Source: Chloroflexota bacterium | GTDB lineage: Bacteria > Chloroflexota > Anaerolineae > Caldilineales > Caldilineaceae | Reading direction: 5' to 3' | Length of the DNA stretch: 41,377 nucleotides | Assembly (NCBI GenBank): GCA_018969295.1 | Contig: JAGWYN010000037.1 | Coordinates: forward strand, 1-41,377 | Part shown: positions 35,892 to 41,377 of the stretch, piece by piece | How the letters are laid out: each line of letters starts with the position of its first letter | How positions within the stretch are numbered: the first letter of the stretch is position 1 | The notes under the pieces: generated by a model | What the model saw: only the letters and a program-made list of their open reading frames with translations | Databases searched by the model: none | What the model was told of the DNA's origin: nothing | Program-made: the position numbers and the translations under genes

Positions 35892-37156
35892 CGTCCGGGA
35901 GCGCCCCCTCTCCCTCCATACAGTGCCCCGTAGAGCGTCACAGTGACCCACTCGCCAGCCTGGATCCCGGTGGAATCCAGGCTGATCTGAAAGACACCTT
36001 CGGCGTTGACCAGCGTGTAGATGAGGTTAGAGCGGCCCAGAACCGGCACGGCCCACCATTCTCCTGCGCGCTGCTCCAGACGCACCTGAACAAAATCGAC
36101 CCGCCCGGTGTCCGAGGCAATGTTGCGGGCCACCCGGGCTTGCACAGTGTTCGGCCGCGGCCGATCGGTCCCCAGCAAAGCAGAGAGCGCAGGAAGGACG
36201 AAAAGGTCAAAAATGACCATCGCCGAGACCGGGTTGCCGGGCAGGCCGAAGACTGCCTTGCCGTCGCAGACCGCCAGTAGGGTCGGCTTGCCCGGCTTGA
36301 CGCTGACCCCGTGCACCAGCACGCCGGGCTTCCCCAGCTCGTCGATCACAGCGGCCGTCATGTCTCGATAGCTGACCGAACTGCCCGCAGAAAAGACGAC
36401 CAGATCGCACTCCTGCCAGGCCCGTCGGGCGGCGCGCGCCAGGGTCTCTCGGTGGTCTGGAAAAATTCCATAACAGACCGCCCGTCCGCCCGCTTCCGTA
36501 GCGAGCGCGGCCAGGGTATAAGAGTTGACATCGCGCACCTGTCCGGGGCGGAGAGGCTGGTGCGGCGGCACGACTTCGTCGCCGGTCGACAAAATTCCGA
36601 CCACCGGCAGCACCGCCACGCCAATCTCGGTGATTCCCAAAGCCAGCAATCCCCCGATATCCTGCGCCCGCAGCCGGTGTCCTGGCGCCAGCACGGCTTC
36701 TCCCCGGCGGATGTCCTCACCGATCTGCACGACCCCCTGCCCTTCGGCGACAGGTTGAAACACTTCGACAGCAGAGATGCCCGCCTGCTGGGTGGTTTCG
36801 ATCATTGCGACGGCGTCTGCGCCGGGCGGGAGCATGCCCCCTGTATGAACCAGCGCAGCCTCACCCGGCCCAATTGCAAAGCCCGCTGCCTGTCCCATCG
36901 GCACCTCGCCAGCGACCTTCAGGAATGCAGGCAGCCCTGGGGTGGCGCCGTAGGTGTCGAGAGCGGCCACTGCGTAGCCATCGACGGTGGCCCGTCTGAA
37001 GTCGGGCAGATCCTGGGGAGATTGGAGGGGTTCAGCCAGGACACGCCCCAACGCAGCAGTGGTCGCAATCCGCTCGCTGCGAACTTGCGGATGAAACTGC
37101 TCGGCAAAGATCGCCCAGGCGGCAGAAGGTGTCTGTACGGTAAAAAGTTCGGTCAC
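35888..37156 (-). CDS. moeA: Molybdopterin molybdenumtransferase MoeA
   Basis: 422 residues. The start is a GTG at 37156 that overlaps the mobA stop by four bases (GTGA), with GAGGAG upstream. Family signatures: 'LGRVLAEPLQSPQDLPDFRR', 'ATVDGYAV', 'VHTGGMLPPGADAVAMIE', 'ILSTGDEVV', 'VRDVNSYTLAALATEAGG', 'VVFSAGSSVSYRDMTAAVID' and 'FGLPGNPVSAMVIFDLFVLP'. It uses molybdate and adenylyl-molybdopterin to make Mo-molybdopterin. It lacks the extra binding domain found on the second MoeA. It is the last gene of the MaoC-Cas4-mobA-moeA run and ends inside the P450 stop codon. Confidence 0.95.
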   Translation of the reverse strand: MTELFTVQTPSAAWAIFAEQFHPQVRSERIATTAALGRVLAEPLQSPQDLPDFRRATVDGYAVAALDTYGATPGLPAFLKVAGEVPMGQAAGFAIGPGEAALVHTGGMLPPGADAVAMIETTQQAGISAVEVFQPVAEGQGVVQIGEDIRRGEAVLAPGHRLRAQDIGGLLALGITEIGVAVLPVVGILSTGDEVVPPHQPLRPGQVRDVNSYTLAALATEAGGRAVCYGIFPDHRETLARAARRAWQECDLVVFSAGSSVSYRDMTAAVIDELGKPGVLVHGVSVKPGKPTLLAVCDGKAVFGLPGNPVSAMVIFDLFVLPALSALLGTDRPRPNTVQARVARNIASDTGRVDFVQVRLEQRAGEWWAVPVLGRSNLIYTLVNAEGVFQISLDSTGIQAGEWVTVTLYGALYGGRGGAPGR

Positions 37157-37800
37157 AGTTTCGTCTCCTCGGCAAGCAGCTGGAGGGCGCGCTGCCATTC
37201 CTCCGGCGTATTGGCGTTGAAAAACGACCGCAGGTCAGGGTCGACCGCACGCAGCGCCTCCTCCTCGACAAAACAGGTTCGCACATCCGCCATAAAACTG
37301 ACAACCCGCCGCTCTCCCTGGGCCAGCCGAGCCACGATCGCCGGGAGGCAGCGCCGGTGATAAAGCGCGTGCAAGGGTTCCGGGTAGCCGCCGATCCGTG
37401 GGACCACGGCATCCCAGCCTCCCTCGGCGGCCCGTTGGAGGAGCAGCGCGCACACCTGCGGGCTGACCAGCGGCAGGTCGCAGGCGACCACCAACGCCCA
37501 GCCAGCAACCTGCTGCAACCCGGTGGCGATCCCCCCCAGGGTCCCTGTTCCTGGCCAGCTGTCGGCGACAAAGCGCGTCTGCGCTGACAACCCAGCCTCT
37601 GCTGCCAACGTTGCATCGTTGGCGACGACGATCTGCTGCGCCGGCAGCAGGCAGGCCAGCCGCGCTGCCACCGAGGCCACCAGCGGGGTCTCCCCTGGGG
37701 GAACTGGCAGCAGCGCCTTGGGACGCCCCATACGCCGGCTCTCTCCGCCGGCATTGATCACCAGATCCAGAGAAATTGTGGAATCTATCGCTTCAGCCAT
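37153..37800 (-). CDS. mobA: Molybdenum cofactor guanylyltransferase MobA
   Basis: 215 residues from the ATG at 37800; a GTG at 37815 is an alternative. The nucleotide-binding signature is 'VINAGGESRRMGRPKALLP', followed by 'PGTGTLGGIATGL', 'VVACDLPLVSP', 'GGYPEPLHALYHRRCLPAI' and a C-terminal 'FFNANTPEEW', which matches MobA ('NxNTPED') rather than MocA. It attaches GMP to Mo-molybdopterin to make the bis-MGD precursor used by DMSO-reductase-family enzymes. So this organism appears to make both GMP- and CMP-type cofactors, the latter through the fusion at 29501. Overlaps moeA by 4 nt. Confidence 0.92.
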   Translation of the reverse strand: MAEAIDSTISLDLVINAGGESRRMGRPKALLPVPPGETPLVASVAARLACLLPAQQIVVANDATLAAEAGLSAQTRFVADSWPGTGTLGGIATGLQQVAGWALVVACDLPLVSPQVCALLLQRAAEGGWDAVVPRIGGYPEPLHALYHRRCLPAIVARLAQGERRVVSFMADVRTCFVEEEALRAVDPDLRSFFNANTPEEWQRALQLLAEETKL

Positions 37801-37830
37801 CACAGCTTGCCCCACGTCCGTTGCAACGAC

Positions 37831-38358
37831 CTACAGGGCCTGGTCGCCGCAGCCCTGGCGGTACCCACATTGCCGGCAGCGGGCCGGCTCCTGGTGGCTG
37901 CGCGCCAGATCATGTGCCCGCCGAGCTGCCCGCAGCTGGTCGGCGGCCGCAAGCACCGCCCGGCGCAGGTCGGCGGTGAACGGAATTTCAAAAGTCCGGT
38001 CTGCATAGCGCAGAATGCCGCAGGCAGGGGCAACGCCGTAGAGATCTTCGACGATCAGACAGTAGGTGGCCAGCTGCAGCAGGTGGCCGGGCGCAGGTTC
38101 AGCAGGGGCCCGGCCGCTTTTGACCTCGACCGGCACCACCGTCTGCCGGCCGCCCTGCCGAACCTTTACCAGGTAATCCGGTTTGCCGACCAGCCCATAC
38201 CGACGGCTGAGCAGCGGCTGGGCGACCTCCTGTTCAGCCCCTGTGTCGCTGTAGACCCACTGCCCAGCCGGCAACCCGGCTGCATGCAGCTGGCTGCGCC
38301 CCCACAGCCAGAGGGCCAGCCCCGCCGCCACCAGCAGAGCGCACAGCAGCTCTGTCAT
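37831..38358 (-). CDS. Membrane-anchored Cas4-like (PD-(D/E)XK) nuclease, no CRISPR context
   Basis: 175 residues from the ATG at 38358. Residues 4-20 form one hydrophobic helix ('LLCALLVAAGLALWLWG'). Then comes a RecB/Cas4-type core: 'YGLVGKPDYLV' (D61), 'VVPVEVKSGRAP' (E78, K80) and 'HLLQLATYCLIVED' (Q95, Y99). It ends in 'CRQCGYRQGC' (C161, C164, C170). Cas4 enzymes hold an Fe-S cluster with four cysteines; here only three are in place and C6 lies in the membrane helix, so the cluster may be incomplete or the first ligand different. No cas gene or array is in the window. It is 30 bp upstream of mobA and likely co-transcribed with it. The cellular role is unknown; a DNA 5' exonuclease activity is the family expectation. 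Confidence 0.8.
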   Translation of the reverse strand: MTELLCALLVAAGLALWLWGRSQLHAAGLPAGQWVYSDTGAEQEVAQPLLSRRYGLVGKPDYLVKVRQGGRQTVVPVEVKSGRAPAEPAPGHLLQLATYCLIVEDLYGVAPACGILRYADRTFEIPFTADLRRAVLAAADQLRAARRAHDLARSHQEPARCRQCGYRQGCGDQAL

Positions 38359-38394
38359 CGCCTGCACTCCAACAGAGCGTGCGGCGCAGCACAC

Positions 38395-38865
38395 CTACTT
38401 GGGCGCACTGCGACAGAGCACATCCCAGGCCCCCCGGTTGACCACTTCATTTTTTTGGTTGAACACTTCCATCTTGAGTGTGACCAGCCCACCCCCCAGC
38501 CGGGGCATCGCCTTGGTATTTTCCACGGTCACGCGCAACCGGATGGTGTCGCCGGCAAAGACCGGTTCGGAAAATTTCCACTCCACCGAACGAAAGGCCA
38601 GGATCGTGTCCTCCATAAAACCAAGCCGCACGGCCAGCCCGCTGGCGATGCTCAACACCAGCAGACCGTGCGCCACCCGCTGGCCGAACAGGTGTCCGGC
38701 CGCATACTCGGCGTCGGTATGAATCAGATTGTAGTCCCCAGACAAGCCTGCAAAGTTGACAATATCTGCCTCGGTGACGGTTCTCCCCACACTTTCGGTC
38801 TGGTCGCCGACGATAAATTCTTCAAAAAACAGCCCTTGTGGACGGGCCAGTCTGCCGCTGGTCAT
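38395..38865 (-). CDS. MaoC-like (R)-specific enoyl hydratase/dehydratase
   Basis: 156 residues from the ATG at 38865, with GGAGGG seven bases upstream. A single hot-dog fold with the catalytic loop 'GLSGDYNLIHTDAEYA' (D44, H49) and 'GQRVAHGLLVLSIASGL' (H66). The C-terminal half has 'EWKFSEPVFAGDTIRLRV', as in MaoC/R-hydratase proteins. Members hydrate trans-2-enoyl-CoA or related acyl-CoA esters. Its place at the head of a run with the Cas4-like protein, mobA and moeA (36 bp to the next gene) has no obvious metabolic logic. The physiological substrate is not evident. Confidence 0.88.
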   Translation of the reverse strand: MTSGRLARPQGLFFEEFIVGDQTESVGRTVTEADIVNFAGLSGDYNLIHTDAEYAAGHLFGQRVAHGLLVLSIASGLAVRLGFMEDTILAFRSVEWKFSEPVFAGDTIRLRVTVENTKAMPRLGGGLVTLKMEVFNQKNEVVNRGAWDVLCRSAPK

Positions 38866-39295
38866 AGCACCCTCCGGTTGATTGACGGACATCGAGCGGG
38901 TCGGCGCCGCCCGTACTGCGACGCATCGCCCCCCTCCATCATACTGTGAAACGCCCAGCCTGCCAACCGGCAGAACCGGCAAACCGGCACAGCAGCCTGT
39001 CGGATCTGGGTGCATCTGGGCGGGGAGGGGAAGACAAGGGTTGCTATAAGCATTGTCAACCGGCTGATTCGGGAAATGCACCGGGAATTGCTCGCCCAAC
39101 GACAAAGCGCCTGGAGAATTTCGAAGAACGCAGAGCTGGATCGGTGGCACGCGGATGCGGAACGAATTCTGGCGCGGTGTCTGTAAAGGCAAGCATTCAG
39201 TGATCCTGCCAGGCTACACTTCGCGGATCGCTGGTAAGCATGTATGATGGCTGTCAAACTTGCAAAAGCATCGCTTTGTCACAGGAGCTATACAT
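38866..39295. other. 430-bp spacer with a possible gene remnant
   Basis: No convincing gene. A CCGGCA-type short repeat lies near 38960-38990. A plus-strand frame that stops at 39186 reads a protein-like stretch including 'SIVNRLIREMHRELLA' and, from the ATG at 39076, a 36-residue peptide; its upstream part has no start codon. A TATGAT at 39243-39248 is a possible -10 for the ATPase gene. Confidence 0.45.
39243..39248 (+). promoter_or_regulatory. -10 candidate for the ATPase-DUF4276 unit
   Basis: TATGAT lies 47 bases before the ATG at 39296, with a TG directly upstream but no good -35. The expected leader of about 40 nt includes the AGGAG ribosome site at 39283-39287. Confidence 0.35.
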
Positions 39296-40525
39296 ATGAG
39301 CAGCGGCCAATCCAACCAAAGCCGGCCCACCATCCAATTCCTGAAAGTGACCAACTACCGCGCGCTCCGCAACGTCGAATTTAGGAGACTGACACCGTTG
39401 ACGGTCCTGTTGGGGCCCAACGGCAGCGGCAAATCCACCGTATTCGACGTTTTTGCCTTCCTTTCCGAGTGTTTCGAGTCCGGTCTGCGCCGGGCCTGGG
39501 ACAAGCGCGGTCGGGCCAAAGAGCTCAAATCTCGCGACGCAGAGGGGCCGATCTCCATCGAGATCAAATACCAGGAGCCTGGCTATCCGCTCATCACATA
39601 CCATCTGGCTGTTGATGAGCGTGCCGGCGCCCCAATCGTGGTCGAAGAATGGCTGCAATGGCGGCGTGGTGCGCAAGGGAAACCCTTTCGTTTTCTCGAT
39701 TACCGGGAAGGGAAGGGGCGTGCGGCAAGTGGTGACCGCCCCGATCAGCAGGACAAGCGGGTGGAGATCCCGCTGAAAGCAGCCGATCTGCTGGCTGTGA
39801 ATGCATTAGGACAATTTGCTGAGCACCCGCGCGTGGCTGCATTGCGTGACTTCATCACCGGCTGGTATGTCTCCTACCTCTCCGCCGACAGTGCACGTGG
39901 GCAACCCGAGGCCGGGCCACAAGAACGGCTGACCAAGACCGGCGATAACCTCGCCAATGTCATTCAGTATCTGGCAGAACAGCACCCTGCGCACCTGGAG
40001 GAGATTTTTGCTGTGCTGCGGCGGCGTGTGCCGCGCATCGAACGGGTTTTGACCGACACGATGCCCGATGGACGCCTGTTGCTTCAGATCAAGGATGCGC
40101 CTTTCAGCCATCCCGTGCTGGCAAGGTTTGCCTCTGATGGCACGCTGAAAATGCTGGCCTATCTTGTGCTGCTCTTTGACCCGACGCCACCGCCTTTTGT
40201 AGGCATCGAAGAACCAGAAAACTTTCTGCATCCGCGCTTGCTGCCCGAACTGGCCGAAGAGTGCCGCGCCGCTGCCGAAAGAACCCAAATTCTGGCGACG
40301 ACGCATTCGCCGTTTTTCATCAATGCGCTTCAACCCGATGAAGTGCGCGTCCTGTGGCGCGACGAAGACGGCTACACCCAGACGGTGCGCACGTCCGACG
40401 TGCCGCGGGTGCAGGCCTTTGTGGAAAACGGTGCGCTGCTAGGCCACCTCTGGATGGAAGGGCAACTAGGCGCTGGCGACCCACTGGTCAATCAAGGCGC
40501 ACCGCTGCTACAGCGCAAGGGATAA
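39296..40525 (+). CDS. OLD/RecF-like AAA ATPase (AAA_21 type), first gene of a two-gene unit
   Basis: 409 residues from the ATG at 39296, with AGGAG eight bases upstream. ABC-type ATPase of the OLD/RecF/SMC-head kind: an N-terminal strand-loop 'FLKVTNYRALRNVEF', Walker A 'LLGPNGSGKSTVFD' (G40-T48), Walker B 'FVGIEEPENFLHPRLLPEL' (E305/E306) and switch histidine 'LATTHSPFFINAL' (H337). The middle is a variable helical insert. It has no TOPRIM domain of its own, but the next gene, five bases downstream, supplies a TOPRIM-like protein. Such ATPase-nuclease pairs are frequent in anti-phage and plasmid-defence loci. Base composition appears somewhat lower in GC than the preceding genes by eye, in line with acquisition. 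Function in defence is inferred, not shown. Confidence 0.85.
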   Translation: MSSGQSNQSRPTIQFLKVTNYRALRNVEFRRLTPLTVLLGPNGSGKSTVFDVFAFLSECFESGLRRAWDKRGRAKELKSRDAEGPISIEIKYQEPGYPLITYHLAVDERAGAPIVVEEWLQWRRGAQGKPFRFLDYREGKGRAASGDRPDQQDKRVEIPLKAADLLAVNALGQFAEHPRVAALRDFITGWYVSYLSADSARGQPEAGPQERLTKTGDNLANVIQYLAEQHPAHLEEIFAVLRRRVPRIERVLTDTMPDGRLLLQIKDAPFSHPVLARFASDGTLKMLAYLVLLFDPTPPPFVGIEEPENFLHPRLLPELAEECRAAAERTQILATTHSPFFINALQPDEVRVLWRDEDGYTQTVRTSDVPRVQAFVENGALLGHLWMEGQLGAGDPLVNQGAPLLQRKG

Positions 40526-40529
40526 TGAG

Positions 40530-41147
40530 ATGGGCACAAAACACCTCGAGTTTCTGGTAGAGGAGCCTTCGGCCGAAGCGTTTGTACGCGCGCTGCTCCC
40601 GCGCCTGCTCCCCGAACATTGCACTTTTGATGTCCATGCATTTCAGGGCAAGGACGATTTATTGCAGAAGTTGCCATCTCGATTGCGCAGCTATGCTCAG
40701 TGGTTGCCACAGGGCTGGCGAATCATCGTGCTTGTAGATCGCGACGACGATCGCTGTCAACTCCTGAAGCGGCAGTTGGACAGCATGGCGCTCGCCGCTG
40801 GGCTTCAAACCCGCACGACGGCAGATGCCGACAATTGGCAGGTCGTCAACCGCCTGGCCATCGAGGAATTGGAGGCATGGTACTTCGGCAACTGGCCAGC
40901 GGTGCGAAGTGCTTATCCAAGGGTGGCGCGCACCATTCCTGCTCAGGCACGATATCGCGATCCCGATGCAATCAGCGGCGGTGCCTGGGAGGCGTTCGAA
41001 CGCATCCTGAAGCAGCATGGTTACTTCAAGACAGGATTACGCAAAATCGAGGCGGCGCGCGCCATTGGTGTGTACGTCGACCCGGCCAACAGCAGTTCCC
41101 ATAGCTTCCGAAAGTTTGTTGAGACCATTCATGAGGGGGCAAGATGA
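40530..41147 (+). CDS. DUF4276 protein, TOPRIM-like putative nuclease partner of the ATPase
   Basis: 205 residues. The N-terminus 'LEFLVEEPSAEAFVRALLP' carries the glutamates (E11, E12, E16), and 'RIIVLVDRDDDRC' carries an acidic D-x-D cluster (D70, D72-D74). This is the E...DxD pattern of TOPRIM metal sites. 'FQGKDDLLQKLPSRLRSYA' and 'VNRLAIEELEAWYFG' are typical of DUF4276. The C-terminal 'LRKIEAARAIGVYVDP' is also conserved, as far as I recall the family. It starts four bases after the ATPase stop, so the two are co-translated. If TOPRIM-like, it may cut DNA or RNA under control of the ATPase, as in OLD or PARIS-type systems. Enzyme activity is not proven by sequence. Confidence 0.8.
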   Translation: MGTKHLEFLVEEPSAEAFVRALLPRLLPEHCTFDVHAFQGKDDLLQKLPSRLRSYAQWLPQGWRIIVLVDRDDDRCQLLKRQLDSMALAAGLQTRTTADADNWQVVNRLAIEELEAWYFGNWPAVRSAYPRVARTIPAQARYRDPDAISGGAWEAFERILKQHGYFKTGLRKIEAARAIGVYVDPANSSSHSFRKFVETIHEGAR

Positions 41148-41377
41148 CCCTCCCAAACCCCAACCCCCAAACAGCCCCACCCAGGCCAAGTGCCCGAACC
41201 CTTGATTCCGCCCTACGTCGCCCACGCCAGATCTAAGCCTGGATTTCGCACGTTGAAAATCGAATAGAAGGGATAAAATTTGCGTCAGGGTCTGGCCGAC
41301 CCGGCGCGCGAACGGTCCGATCCAGTGGATTGGGTAAAGCAGTGATACGCTGGCGTCCTCTTGATGCATCACCCGCC
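41148..41377. other. Unassigned right edge
   Basis: 230 bp after the DUF4276 gene. A C-rich stretch (41148-41190) comes first. No terminator is obvious. Minus-strand frames are open at the right edge, but neither gives a recognisable protein, so this may be the end of a further gene outside the window or non-coding. Confidence 0.3.

Noticed and set aside
37831..38358. Evidence for a CRISPR-Cas locus from a Cas4-like protein
   Set aside because: No repeat-spacer array or other cas gene is present; Cas4-family nucleases often occur outside CRISPR loci.
41037..41372. Minus-strand open frame of 111 codons at the right edge
   Set aside because: It overlaps the end of the DUF4276 gene in antisense and shows no recognisable domain; kept only as an unassigned edge.

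Overview
The window is GC-rich, gene-dense bacterial DNA. Its gene families fit a Chloroflexota bacterium of the Caldilineae/Anaerolineae type: several large GT-C membrane proteins ending in a shared beta-sandwich module, secreted proteins with Pro/Thr or Ala/Thr linkers, a LysM-fasciclin protein, short or absent mRNA leaders and very tight tail-to-tail gene pairs. The phylum is an inference from style and content; there is no rRNA or other phylogenetic marker here beyond lysS, pheS and greA. No tRNA, rRNA, CRISPR array or insertion sequence was seen.

Region 1 (1-16.8 kb) is a cell-envelope block. Five polytopic membrane proteins of GT-C/PMT type lie at 1-2392 (runs off the left edge), 2638-5859, 5894-8287, 8560-11058 and 14352-16838. 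They sit around three secreted SUMF1-fold proteins (11061-12047, 12019-13029, 13338-14315). The first and last membrane proteins are close paralogues. All carry the same kind of C-terminal beta-sandwich, typified by a 'FVHLLDPQG...AQ.D' motif. A 13-bp tandem repeat lies in the leader of the 8560 gene.

Region 2 (16.8-29.5 kb) holds housekeeping and secreted functions. A greA-lysS-GT operon runs on the minus strand. Divergent to it is a methyltransferase-amylosucrase pair. Then follow an exported three-repeat beta-sandwich protein, a LysM plus fasciclin surface protein with a strong terminator, a DinG-type iron-sulfur helicase, and pheS without an adjacent pheT.

Region 3 (29.5-38.9 kb) is a molybdenum-cofactor and selenium-hydroxylase maturation region, almost all on the minus strand. 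It contains a YqeC-MocA fusion, a YgeY-type M20 hydrolase, a MoeA fused to a periplasmic-binding-protein-like domain, a second MoeA, MobA, a membrane-anchored Cas4-like nuclease and a MaoC-like hydratase. Two plus-strand genes interrupt it: a small two-TM zinc-ribbon protein and a soluble cytochrome P450. No molybdenum hydroxylase itself lies in the window.

Region 4 (38.9-41.4 kb) looks like an accessory island. After a 430-bp near-empty spacer comes a two-gene unit, an OLD/RecF-like AAA ATPase and a DUF4276 protein with a TOPRIM-like acidic pattern. This resembles ATPase-nuclease anti-phage pairs and is the best candidate for an incompletely described system in the window.
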